61,638 nt of DNA from Chloroflexota bacterium (GTDB lineage Bacteria > Chloroflexota > Dehalococcoidia > UBA2979), in contig QWJG01000004.1 in assembly GCA_009391845.1 (NCBI GenBank), positions 1-61,638 on the forward strand, in the 5' to 3' direction. This document shows positions 48,300 through 55,994 of this stretch, piece after piece. The notes below the pieces were generated by a model, which was given only the letters and a program-made list of their open reading frames with translations, was not told the origin of the DNA and did no database searches. The position numbers and the translations under genes are program-made. Each line of letters opens with the position of its first letter. Position 1 is the first letter of the stretch.

Positions 48300-48563
48300 A
48301 TGGCCCACACGTTGTCCGCGCGCAAGCGCATTCGTCAGAACGAACGGCATTCCGAGCGCAACAAGCCGTTCCGCACGCGTGCGGCGCACGCGCTGCGCGA
48401 AGCGCGCGCTGCGATCGCTGCCGGTGATGCCGATGCCGGCGAGCGCGTCCGCGAGGCGCAGTCCGCGCTGGATCGCGCCGCCCGCCGCAAGATCATTCAC
48501 CCCAACTCCGCCGCCCGGCGGAAGGCGCGCCTAGTCAGCCAGTTGAAGGCGATCCAGGCCTAG
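48300..48563 (+). CDS. rpsT: 30S ribosomal protein S20
   Basis: 87 residues, Arg/Ala-rich helical protein with SARKRIRQNERHSERNKPFR and IIHPNSAARRKARL, the bS20 signatures. GGAGGGG sits just before the ATG. It binds 16S rRNA early in 30S assembly. Transcribed away from murJ. Confidence 0.96.
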   Translation: MAHTLSARKRIRQNERHSERNKPFRTRAAHALREARAAIAAGDADAGERVREAQSALDRAARRKIIHPNSAARRKARLVSQLKAIQA

Positions 48564-48725
48564 CACGCTCCCGGCGCGTCCGCGGAGCGCCGCCCAGCGG
48601 GCGAATGGTTCCCAGAACAACCGGGCGCTGACGCCCGGGCGCCGCACCCGTCATACTGCAACCTCCAGGCCGGTGCGCTGAGGCGCGAACCCATCGCGTC
48701 GCCCGGTCGAGCCGCCAGGGGTGCG

Positions 48726-49475
48726 ATGACCCAACCGAACCCAATCGAGTTTCCCTCCGCCGCCCCTGGTCGACCGCGCTCGCGGACGATTGGCGCGCGC
48801 CTGGAGGATGCTCGTCTCTCGAAGCAGCTCAGCTTCGAGGAGGTCGAGCGCGACACCCGGATCAGCCGCCGCTACCTGGAGGCGCTGGAGCGCGGTCACT
48901 ACGAGATCATGCCGGCACCGGTCTACGCGCGCGGCTTCATGCGCAGCTATGCCGATTACCTTGGCCTCGATCCCGCCGAAGCGGTGATGTCGATGCCGGC
49001 GCACCTCCCGGTGCCGGAGGGCCTCGACCCGATGCCCGGATTGCGGCGGATGCCGTCCGGCACGATCCCGCCGTTCGACCTGCGGCTGGCGGGGATTGTG
49101 ACGGCGATCGTGCTGGTGATCGCGCTACTGCTCTGGATCGCACCACGCCTCGGCGGGGGGACCGGTCTGCCGGAACTCCCGGGCCGCGGCGGGGCGGAGT
49201 CACAGACCGTCGCGAGTTCGTCGGTGATCCCGCCGTTCGATCCCGGAACGACGCCGGACTTCGTGGGTGCCGACCGTGCGACCGCGATCGCGCTGATCGA
49301 GAATCTGGGTCTGACCGTGAGCATCGTCGAGAGTCCCAGCGCGACAGCGCGTGCCGGCGAGGTGTTCCAGCAGGCGCCGGAACCCGGCACCCTCAGCTCC
49401 GCCGGCGACGTGGTGACGCTCGTTGTCTCGCAGGGGCCGCCGTCCGCAGAAGCCACTGCCCAGGCGTCCCAATGA
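48726..49475 (+). CDS. RodZ-like HTH, membrane segment and extracellular PASTA domain
   Basis: 249 residues in three parts. Residues 22-85 are a RodZ/HTH_25 helix-turn-helix (ARLSKQLSFEEVERDTRISR, then MPAPVYARGFMRSYADYLGL). Residues 120-139 form one membrane helix. Residues 176-238 are a PASTA domain (TPDFVGADRATAIALIENLG, QQAPEPGTLSSAGDVVTLVV). RodZ normally carries a different extracytoplasmic domain, and PASTA domains, which bind peptidoglycan or muropeptides, are usual in PknB-type kinases. The protein could anchor MreB-type filaments or sense the cell wall. 58 bases separate it from rimO. Confidence 0.88.
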   Translation: MTQPNPIEFPSAAPGRPRSRTIGARLEDARLSKQLSFEEVERDTRISRRYLEALERGHYEIMPAPVYARGFMRSYADYLGLDPAEAVMSMPAHLPVPEGLDPMPGLRRMPSGTIPPFDLRLAGIVTAIVLVIALLLWIAPRLGGGTGLPELPGRGGAESQTVASSSVIPPFDPGTTPDFVGADRATAIALIENLGLTVSIVESPSATARAGEVFQQAPEPGTLSSAGDVVTLVVSQGPPSAEATAQASQ

Positions 49476-49533
49476 CCGCTTACGCCGACCGATATTTCGC
49501 GCGGCCTCGCGCTCATTCGCCACGGAGTGCCGC

Positions 49534-50829
49534 GTGAAATACCACCTCGTCACGCTTGGTTGCGCCAAGAACACCGTGGATTCGATGCGCCTCGAGCAGG
49601 CGTTGCGGGCTGGGCGGCACCTCGCGGCGCCCGATCCGGACGACGCCGAACTGCTGATCGTGAACACCTGTGGCTTCATCGACGCCGCAAAAGACGAATC
49701 GATCGGGGTGATCCGCGAGCTTGACGCGCAGCGGCACGCCGGCCAGCGGCTCTACGTCGTCGGCTGCCTGACCGAGATCGCCGAGGAGCAGGTGCGCCTC
49801 GCGGTGCCGAACGTGGATGCGACGTTCGGTGCGGAGCGCTGGGACGAGGTGGCGGCCGACCTCGGCGCCGCGAGCCCCAGCTTCGACATCCCACAGCCGG
49901 CGCTCTCGAACATTGGTGCGCCCAGCGCCTACCTCAAGATCTCGGACGGCTGCGACCGGCCGTGCACGTTCTGCATCATCCCGACGATCAAGGGACGAAT
50001 GCACTCGGATCCCACCGACCGCCTGCTCGTGGAGGCGCGCTTCCACGCGGCGGCCGGGGCCAGCGAGCTGGTGCTCGTCGCGCAGGACTCCACGGCCTAC
50101 GGCGAGGACCGCGACGAGCGCGACGGACTGGCGATCTTCCTCGAGCGCCTCTCCGAGGCCGTCCCGGATCTGCCCTGGATCCGGCTGATGTACGCCTACC
50201 CCGGACGGGTCACGCGGCGCCTGGCGGAAACGATGGCCGCGCTGCCGAACGTCGTGCCCTATATGGACATGCCGCTCCAGCACGCCTCGCCCGCCGCGCT
50301 GATGCGGATGAAGCGCCCGACGGTCCAGAAGTCACGCGAGTCCATTGCGCACATCCGGGCCGCGATGCCCAATGCGGTGCTGCGCACCACCTTCATCGTT
50401 GGCTTCCCCGGCGAAACCGCCGCCGAATTCGAAGAACTGCTCGCCTTCGTCGAGGAGCAGCGGTTCGAACACCTTGGTGCCTTCACGTACTCGGCGCAGC
50501 CTGGTACGCCTGCCGCCGAATTGCCCGGACAGGTACCGGAAGCGGTCAAGGTCGAACGCTACGGACGGCTGATGGAACTGGCGCAGTCGATCTCGCACGA
50601 AGCGAACCGCTCCGTGATCGGCCAGGAATTCGACGTCCTCGTGGAATCCGACGCCCCCGTAGAGTCTGCCGGGGGTGATCTCGTGGTCGTGGGACGCACG
50701 CATCGCGATGCCCCAGAGGTCGACGGATTAGCCTTCGTGAAGGGCGAATTCCCGTCGGGAACGATGATTCGAGCGCGCGTCGACGGCGCATTGCCATACG
50801 ACCTGCTCTGCACACCGGTCACAAACTAG
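49534..50829 (+). CDS. rimO: Ribosomal protein S12 methylthiotransferase RimO
   Basis: 431 residues from GTG at 49534 (GGAG upstream), which starts at the conserved VKYHLVTLGCAKNTVDS. Three N-terminal Cys for the auxiliary cluster (GCAKN, NTCGFID, VGCLTE), the radical-SAM motif CDRPCTFC, and a C-terminal TRAM domain are present. RimO adds a methylthio group to an Asp of protein S12. A RodZ-like gene next to rimO is a common Gram-positive arrangement. Confidence 0.94.
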   Translation: MKYHLVTLGCAKNTVDSMRLEQALRAGRHLAAPDPDDAELLIVNTCGFIDAAKDESIGVIRELDAQRHAGQRLYVVGCLTEIAEEQVRLAVPNVDATFGAERWDEVAADLGAASPSFDIPQPALSNIGAPSAYLKISDGCDRPCTFCIIPTIKGRMHSDPTDRLLVEARFHAAAGASELVLVAQDSTAYGEDRDERDGLAIFLERLSEAVPDLPWIRLMYAYPGRVTRRLAETMAALPNVVPYMDMPLQHASPAALMRMKRPTVQKSRESIAHIRAAMPNAVLRTTFIVGFPGETAAEFEELLAFVEEQRFEHLGAFTYSAQPGTPAAELPGQVPEAVKVERYGRLMELAQSISHEANRSVIGQEFDVLVESDAPVESAGGDLVVVGRTHRDAPEVDGLAFVKGEFPSGTMIRARVDGALPYDLLCTPVTN

Positions 50830-51060
50830 CCGAAGATTCACTGTCTCGGACGCGTCTCGCGCGATTTCTTCAATGAAAATGGGCGTTTCGCAGATCGGGG
50901 TGAACCCCGATGGCGACGTACCTGCCTTTAAGGCGACAATTTACATGGATTTCACGTGATTGTGCACACTTTCACTTGCGAAAGCGATGAGAGAGGCCGA
51001 TACTGAATCCACGGTGGTCACGCGGGATTCGCGGACCTACCAAAGAAGGGAATCGCGGAA
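50830..51060. other. A+T-richer intergenic stretch upstream of a small ORF
   Basis: This 230-base gap is visibly less G+C-rich than its surroundings. It holds a perfect hairpin ATCGGGGT-GA-ACCCCGAT (50894-50911), a small GCC-N5-GGC hairpin after it, and the promoter described separately at 50976. An open 28-codon frame at 50873 has no ribosome binding site. Confidence 0.5.
50976..51004 (+). promoter_or_regulatory. Promoter of the 41-residue ORF
   Basis: TTGCGA (50976-50981), 17-base spacer and GATACT (50999-51004), four matches of six to each consensus. It predicts a start near 51011 and a leader of about 50 bases. Confidence 0.5.
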
Positions 51061-51186
51061 ATGCGAATCGAGCGTTACTACAACGCACTCATCGGCCGCT
51101 CACGGCCCGGCGTTGCGCCCACCATCCAGGAGGCGCGCAAGGACCTGAATCGTGCGCTCGAGGCCCAATTCCCGTACTATAGCTAG
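51061..51186 (+). CDS. Small protein, 41 residues, function unknown
   Basis: ATG with an AAGGGA site about 9 bases upstream encodes MRIERYYNALIGRSRPGVAP and continues as a charged amphipathic helix (EARKDLNRALEAQ) ending FPYYS. It has its own plausible promoter, and its last codons and stop lie inside the left arm of an 18-base palindrome. Composition looks protein-like, but no family is recognised. It could equally be a structured RNA. Confidence 0.45.
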   Translation: MRIERYYNALIGRSRPGVAPTIQEARKDLNRALEAQFPYYS

Positions 51187-51209
51187 TCGCTGACTAGCTA
51201 TAGTACGGG
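51171..51209. repeat. Perfect 18-bp inverted repeat with 3-base loop
   Basis: The arms CCCGTACTATAGCTAGTC and GACTAGCTATAGTACGGG are exact reverse complements around GCT. The left arm contains the end and stop codon of the small ORF. Its A+T content is unlike the genome around it. No T-tract follows, so it is not a standard terminator. It may be an RNA hairpin that protects or ends the transcript, a protein-binding site, or a remnant of a mobile element. Confidence 0.85.
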
Positions 51210-51258
51210 AACGCCACTCCCGCGCCTGCGAAGGCGTTGGGGCGGTATCGAACAACAA

Positions 51259-51282
51259 CAGACGGCCCTTCGGGGCCGTCTG
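51259..51282. terminator. Bidirectional intrinsic terminator with TTCG loop
   Basis: CAGACGGCCC-TTCG-GGGCCGTCTG is a perfect 10-bp stem with a stable tetraloop. On the reverse strand it follows the ylxP-like stop and is followed by TTGTTGTTCG. It can also stop forward transcripts from the small ORF. Confidence 0.8.
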
Positions 51283-51300
51283 CCTCGTTAAGCGGCGCGG

Positions 51301-51600
51301 TTAGCTGACGATCGTCTGCTCATCCCGCGTCGCGTCCACGATCTCGGCGCGGCCGATCAGCTCGCGCTCGGCGAAGCGCAGCGCGTCGTCCGCGAGTCCG
51401 CGCGCTACCGAGGGCGAACCGGACACCGTCGCGAACCCGATCTGCGCGCGTCGCGTGTCGTCCTGCAGGCCAACCTCGGCGGCACTGACGTCTAGCCGCT
51501 TGCGCAGCCGTTCGACGAGTGAACGCACTACCGCGCGCTTGTCCTTGAGTGATCCGGGTTGGAGCAGATGCAGCGTCAACAGGACGCTGACCGTGGTCAC
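51301..51600 (-). CDS. DUF503/YlxP-like protein
   Basis: 99 residues with the family pattern LTLHLLQPGSLKDKRAVVRSL and a basic RLRKRLDVSAAEV. YlxP proteins are small, possibly RNA-binding, and often sit in the nusA-infB-rbfA operon; here the gene instead follows scpB by 4 bases. GTG start. Confidence 0.85.
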   Translation of the reverse strand: MTTVSVLLTLHLLQPGSLKDKRAVVRSLVERLRKRLDVSAAEVGLQDDTRRAQIGFATVSGSPSVARGLADDALRFAERELIGRAEIVDATRDEQTIVS

Positions 51601-51604
51601 GCGG

Positions 51605-52852
51605 CTAGTTCGAGCTGTCCGAGGCCTCGACCGGGCTGGCGAACGCGGCGCCGGCGGCGCGGCTCAAGTCCTCCACGTCGTCGCTGATCTCCAGCTCCAG
51701 GTCATCCTCGAGCTCGTCGAAGTCATCGAGGTCGTCGAATTCTTCGAGGTCCTCGTCGTCCTCGCTGTCCTCGTCCTCGGCCAGGGTGTCCTCGGCGAAC
51801 GTCTCGTCGCCGGCGTCGGCGGCGGGATCGAGGGCGCTCAGCTCGGAGGGTTCGTCCGTCGATGGACTCGCGGCCGTCTCTGTTCTTACCGCGGACTCGA
51901 GCGCGAACTGCGCGCCTTCTGCCTCGGGCGGCATTTCGACATCGTCCGGGAGGGGCGGTAGCTGATCCGGGCGCTCCAGACCGAAGTGCTCCAGGAAACG
52001 CTGCGTCGTGCTGAAGAGCAGTGGTCGACCGGGCCCCGGCGCTCGTCCGACGCCCTCGATCAGGCCGCGTGCCCGCAGCGTCGCGATCGCGCCGTCGCTG
52101 TTCACGCCGCGGATCTGATCGATCGCATGGCGGGTAACTGGCTGGCGGTAAGCGATGATTGCCAGCGTCTCGAGCGCCGCGCTGGAGAGCCGTCGGTTCG
52201 CCTCGAGGCCAAGGAACAGCTCGACGGTCGCCGCCATCTCCGGTGCGGTCACCAACTGCGCGCCGTCCGGCCCCTGCTGCAGGCGAATCCCGTGCCCGGC
52301 CTCGCGGAGCTTGTCCGCCAGGTCGTCCAGCCCACGCCGGATCTGCCTTGGCGTCAGTTCGAGGGCGCGTCCCAGCTCAGAGGTCGCGACCGGATCGTCC
52401 GCGACGAAGAGGATCGCCTCCAACATGCGCGGCAGCGATTCAAGGTCGGCGTCGGTCGCATCGTCATCTGCCTCGTCGGTGTCAGCGCCAGCCTCGATGG
52501 TGTCCTCTACCTCGAGGTCGGCGACCGGCTGCCTGTCCGCGTCCGCGTTCGGGGCTGCGTCTTCGTCGGACGCGGCCTCGATGGTTTCTTCGTCCGCGGC
52601 TTCCGGTGGCTCGGCCGCTGGCTCCGCGATCTCGACGTCAGGATCTTCGACCGTCACGAGGTCGACCGGTGCGTCCGCAAGGGTCTCACTTGTGGTGTCG
52701 TCGGCGATCGGCGCTTCCGCGGTGAGGGTGTCGCCATCGAGCGCGGGTTCGTCGATTGGGGCGTCGGCCAGCGCGGCCTCCACCGAGGCATCAACGATGC
52801 GCCGCGCTCGTTCGTTGGTCATCAACCCGTCCTGACCGGAGGTCGAGCTCAT
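51605..52852 (-). CDS. scpB: Segregation and condensation protein ScpB with long acidic extensions
   Basis: 415 residues from ATG 52852 (a second ATG at 52822 is better spaced from AGGA, and a TTG at 52867 is possible). The ScpB winged-helix core is at about 140-300: RMLEAILFVADDPVATSELG, LSSAALETLAIIAYRQPVTR and LLFSTTQRFLEHFGL. The first ~135 and last ~110 residues are low-complexity, rich in Asp, Glu and Ala. ScpB works with ScpA and SMC in chromosome segregation. No scpA is adjacent; the upstream gene encodes an Asp23/AmaP-like membrane protein whose end it overlaps. Confidence 0.9.
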   Translation of the reverse strand: MSSTSGQDGLMTNERARRIVDASVEAALADAPIDEPALDGDTLTAEAPIADDTTSETLADAPVDLVTVEDPDVEIAEPAAEPPEAADEETIEAASDEDAAPNADADRQPVADLEVEDTIEAGADTDEADDDATDADLESLPRMLEAILFVADDPVATSELGRALELTPRQIRRGLDDLADKLREAGHGIRLQQGPDGAQLVTAPEMAATVELFLGLEANRRLSSAALETLAIIAYRQPVTRHAIDQIRGVNSDGAIATLRARGLIEGVGRAPGPGRPLLFSTTQRFLEHFGLERPDQLPPLPDDVEMPPEAEGAQFALESAVRTETAASPSTDEPSELSALDPAADAGDETFAEDTLAEDEDSEDDEDLEEFDDLDDFDELEDDLELEISDDVEDLSRAAGAAFASPVEASDSSN

Positions 52853-53465
52853 CGAAGCGGAGCTCAACAGACGGGGGTGATGATAAGCGGACGAGTAGAT
52901 GGCCGTGAAGCAGCAGTTCGGCGGCTTCCGACACGGCTTCGATTGCCCCGCTGAGGTTTGCCTGTGGGTCGACGTGGATGCGGGACGTCACGCGCACGCC
53001 CCGGCGGTGCAGGTTGTCGACGTGAACCTCGGCCCGGTGGACGCCCTCGCGCTCTTCGATCAGCGCTTCCAACCGTCGGGCGATCTCCGCCACCGTGATC
53101 TGCCCGCCCGCCGGCAGGTGCACCGGCCGGCCGAGCGCCGTGCGGCGCCCCCAGGCGATCACGAGGCCGAGCAGCGCCATCGCGCCGAGCGCGACGGAGG
53201 CGATCGCCTGGGCGGTCGGCGTCTGGTGCGCTTCCAGCCAGGCGACGGCGTCGCCCGAGGCGTCCAGTGTTTCCACGGGCGCCAACCAGACGACCGCGAT
53301 CAGCGCCGTGGCGATCAGCGCGAGCAGCAACGCACCGCGATAGCCCTCGAGGCGGCGGCCGCCACGGCGGCGACGGTTGGGCGTGGCGTCCAGGGCGCGC
53401 AAACGTGCATGGCGGGCGTGCCCGGTCGACTGATCATCAGGTCCTGGTTGGCGCAGCGAAGACAT
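52791..53465 (-). CDS. AmaP/Asp23-like membrane protein
   Basis: 224 residues from ATG 53465, preferred for its GGGGAG site; an ATG at 53543 would add 26 residues. A basic start is followed by two membrane segments (about 45-65 and 85-105) and an Asp23-like alpha/beta domain (ITVAEIARRLEALIEE, VHVDNLHRRGVRVTSRIHVD). This matches alkaline-shock membrane anchor proteins of Gram-positive bacteria. The 3' end overlaps scpB. Function here is inferred from resemblance only. Confidence 0.6.
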   Translation of the reverse strand: MSSLRQPGPDDQSTGHARHARLRALDATPNRRRRGGRRLEGYRGALLLALIATALIAVVWLAPVETLDASGDAVAWLEAHQTPTAQAIASVALGAMALLGLVIAWGRRTALGRPVHLPAGGQITVAEIARRLEALIEEREGVHRAEVHVDNLHRRGVRVTSRIHVDPQANLSGAIEAVSEAAELLLHGHLLVRLSSPPSVELRFDELDLRSGRVDDQRTSAAHR

Positions 53466-53647
53466 ACGGCTCCCCGACTCGTCGCACGCCGAATCGTCGG
53501 TCGTACTTGAGCCGTCCGGCACCCCGCCACGGGTGCGCGCCATAATGACGCCTGTGAATACCATGAGGCAGTCGGGCACCGCTGTCCACAGGGAACGCCT
53601 ACCGCTGCCGGATGGCCGCCAACGCGCGGCGTTTCGAGGGTGCCTCG

Positions 53648-54211
53648 TTGCGACTCTTCACCGCGATCGATGTCCCAGAGGACTGGCGTGCGGCGGCCGA
53701 TGACGCACAGGAGCGGCTCGCCGAGGGGTTCGCGGCAGAGCTGCGTCCGGTGCGTCGCGATCAACTGCACGTCACCGTGCGATTTCTGGGCGAGGTGCCC
53801 GCGGAGCAGGCCGCGGACCTCGTGCGCGCCATCGAAGCGATGCCGCCGCTCGCACTGGAGTTGCTCCTGGGAGCGGCAGGGACGTTCGGCCCGTCCGCGC
53901 GGCCAACGGTGGTCTGGCTCGGCGTTGGGATGAGCGACGAGGACAGCGCGACGCTTCTCGGTCACCTCGATCGGGCGATTGGTGCGGCGGGTCTCACGCC
54001 CGCGGATCGGCCGTGGCGGCCCCACCTCACGCTCGCGCGCGTGCGGCGCCGGGCCACCGCGGATCGGGCGCGCGCGCTGGCCGCGGTGGTGGCGACGTTG
54101 CCGGCTGCAGCGCCGCTGACGTTCACCGCGCGAAGCGTATCGCTGTACCAATCAGACCTCGGAAATCGTGCACCGCATCACAAATTGTTAGCCCGGTCAG
54201 CAATTAGTTGA
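53648..54211 (+). CDS. thpR: RNA 2',3'-cyclic phosphodiesterase
   Basis: 187 residues from TTG at 53648, which gives the family start LRLFTAIDVP and has GAGGG seven bases before; an ATG at 53612 would add 12 residues. Two HxT motifs, HVTVRFLGEV and HLTLARVRR, form the 2H-phosphoesterase site. It opens 2',3'-cyclic phosphate ends of RNA. Divergent from the AmaP-like gene. Confidence 0.88.
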   Translation: MRLFTAIDVPEDWRAAADDAQERLAEGFAAELRPVRRDQLHVTVRFLGEVPAEQAADLVRAIEAMPPLALELLLGAAGTFGPSARPTVVWLGVGMSDEDSATLLGHLDRAIGAAGLTPADRPWRPHLTLARVRRRATADRARALAAVVATLPAAAPLTFTARSVSLYQSDLGNRAPHHKLLARSAIS

Positions 54212-54237
54212 CGGCGCTCAGCGGGGCGATCTACTGT
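54208..54237 (+). promoter_or_regulatory. Promoter overlapping the thpR stop codon
   Basis: TTGACG (54208-54213), 18-base spacer, TACTGT (54232-54237). A transcript from it would begin near 54244 and meet the terminator at 54275-54304 after about 30 bases of leader. Confidence 0.5.
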
Positions 54238-54274
54238 CCGATATGGACTGCATCGCATGGAGCAATTTCAGAGC

Positions 54275-54304
54275 GGCGTCGTGGCAAAGCCACGGCGCCT
54301 TTTT
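54275..54304 (+). terminator. Intrinsic terminator before the SWIM gene
   Basis: GGCGTCGTGGC-AAA-GCCACGGCGCC followed by five T, with one G-T pair in the stem. It can end thpR transcripts or a short RNA from the promoter at 54208, or act as an attenuator for the gene at 54364. Confidence 0.85.
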
Positions 54305-54363
54305 CGTTCTGGGGCCAACTCCAGGCAGGCGATGTGGCCGGTAGGGCACGAGCAGGAGGCCTC

Positions 54364-54609
54364 ATGTACTCAGGCATGATCGGCAAGATCGACAAAGCGC
54401 ACCGCTACGCCGCCGAGCGCGATCGATTCCAGTTCCACGACCTCCGCGTCACGATCCGCGGCAACAACGACGAACACACGGTCACCCTCCAGGACGGCGT
54501 CTGGCACTGCGGCTGTGACTTCTTCCGACACGAAGAGACCTGCGCGCACACGATGGCGCTTGAGGTGCTGTTGGAGGGGATGGTCAAGACGGCGACACCG
54601 GTCTCGTAG
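54364..54609 (+). CDS. SWIM zinc-finger mini-protein
   Basis: 81 residues from ATG with AGGAGG five bases upstream; the longer frame crosses the terminator and has no support. The C-terminal CGCDFFRHEETCAH fits the SWIM consensus CxCx(n)CxH. The N-terminal half is charged (IDKAHRYAAERDRFQFHDL). SWIM domains bind DNA or protein and usually belong to larger proteins (SWI2/SNF2, MuDR); here the finger stands almost alone. Confidence 0.82.
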   Translation: MYSGMIGKIDKAHRYAAERDRFQFHDLRVTIRGNNDEHTVTLQDGVWHCGCDFFRHEETCAHTMALEVLLEGMVKTATPVS

Positions 54610-54663
54610 CGACAATCCGAAGGTTCGGCGGTATCCAGCTTCGGTGGGGTGTTGCCGAGAGGG

Positions 54664-54696
54664 CGAGGCTGCGCGGTCCGTCGCCGCGCAGCCTCG
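54664..54696. terminator. Bidirectional hairpin between SWIM gene and fabF
   Basis: CGAGGCTGCGCGG and CCGCGCAGCCTCG form a perfect 13-bp stem with a 7-base loop between two converging stop codons. No strong T-tract on either side. Confidence 0.65.
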
Positions 54697-54702
54697 AGTG
54701 GT

Positions 54703-55959
54703 CTAGTCCTGAAAGCGGCGCAGGATCAGCACGGCGTTCTGCCCGCCGAAGCCGAACGAGTTCTTCATCGCGATCCGCGCGTCCACGCTTCGTGACGTGA
54801 GCGGCACATAGTCCAGGTCACATTCGTCCGCGGGATGCTCCAGGTTGATTGTGGGCGCGATCCGGCCGGTGAGCAGCGTCTGCACCGTGGCCACGGCCTC
54901 CACCCCGCCAGAGCCGCCGAGCAGGTGCCCGATTTGCGACTTCAACGAGGTGACCGGCGTGCGATACGCGTGCTCGCCGAACACCGTCTTGATCGCCTTC
55001 GTCTCGGCGACGTCGCCGACCGCGGTCGCGGTGGCGTGCGCTGAGATGTAGTCGATCTCCTCCGGGGCGATCGCCGCGTCCTCGATCGCCAGGCGCATCG
55101 CGTGGGCCGCGCCTTCGCCGCCGTCCGAGGGCGCCACCAGGTAGGTGGCGTCCGCGCTGACGCCGTAGCCGATCACCTCGGCGAGCGGGGTCGCGCCCCG
55201 CGCCTGGGCGTGTTCGAGGCTCTCCAGGGTGACCATCCCCGCGCCCTCGGCCGGTACGAAGCCGTCGCGGTCACGGTCGAACGGGCGCGATGCGCGCTCC
55301 GGCTCGCCGTTGAACGACGTGGTCAGCGCGCGCATCGCCGCGAACCCGGCGAGGCCGAGTTCGCAGATGCCGGCCTCGGTGCCGCCGGCCAGCATTACGT
55401 CCGCGCTGCCACGACGGATCACCTCGGTCGCTTCGCCGATCGCCTGGGTGCCGGAGGCGCAGGCGGTGACCACGGTGTTCGTGTAGCCGCGGAGTCCGAG
55501 CTGGATCGTCACATTCGCCGCGGCCATGTTCGGTAGCCACTTCGCGACGTAGAGCGGATCGATCTTCATGCCGCCACGCGTGTCCATGGTCTGCACGGCC
55601 TGTTCGACGTTCGGGTAGCCGCCGCCGCCGTTGCCGAGCACGATCCCCGCGCGCGTTCGATCGATGGCGTCCAGATCGAGGCCCGCTGCGTCGACCGCCT
55701 GCCTCGCCACTGCCACGGCGAATTGCGAGAAGCGCGCCATCCGTCGTGCGGCCCGGCGATCCATGTAGTCCTCGGGTTCGAAGTCCTGGACCTCGCCCAC
55801 CACGTGGCACGGGTAGTTACTGGGATCGAGATCTTGGAACGGGCGGACGCCAGAGGCGCCAGACACGGCGGCCGCCCAGAACTCGTCGACTGTCTTACCC
55901 AGCGGGGTCAGGGCGCCGAGGCCGGTAATCACGACTCGGCGACGTCCATGCGACGTCAT
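54703..55959 (-). CDS. fabF: Beta-ketoacyl-ACP synthase II
   Basis: 418 residues from ATG 55959 (GGAG six bases before; GTG two codons upstream is possible). The Cys-His-His triad is intact: Cys167 in VVTACASGTQAIG, His in ISAHATATAVGD and His in SQIGHLLGGSGG; KNSFGFGGQNA closes the domain. It elongates acyl-ACP chains in fatty-acid synthesis. It is the functional counterpart of the Cys-less paralogue at 17.1 kb. Confidence 0.94.
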   Translation of the reverse strand: MTSHGRRRVVITGLGALTPLGKTVDEFWAAAVSGASGVRPFQDLDPSNYPCHVVGEVQDFEPEDYMDRRAARRMARFSQFAVAVARQAVDAAGLDLDAIDRTRAGIVLGNGGGGYPNVEQAVQTMDTRGGMKIDPLYVAKWLPNMAAANVTIQLGLRGYTNTVVTACASGTQAIGEATEVIRRGSADVMLAGGTEAGICELGLAGFAAMRALTTSFNGEPERASRPFDRDRDGFVPAEGAGMVTLESLEHAQARGATPLAEVIGYGVSADATYLVAPSDGGEGAAHAMRLAIEDAAIAPEEIDYISAHATATAVGDVAETKAIKTVFGEHAYRTPVTSLKSQIGHLLGGSGGVEAVATVQTLLTGRIAPTINLEHPADECDLDYVPLTSRSVDARIAMKNSFGFGGQNAVLILRRFQD

Positions 55960-55994
55960 CGGCACTCCATCCTCGCCAGCGTTGAGCGGGGATC

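Noticed and set aside
50873..50959. 28-codon open frame beginning MKMGVSQIGV
   Set aside because: No ribosome binding site or promoter at the right distance; it overlaps a hairpin and looks too short to call without expression or conservation data.
50960..51148. 62-codon open frame in the A+T-rich intergenic region
   Set aside because: Composition is not protein-like and it overlaps the better supported promoter and 41-codon ORF in another frame.
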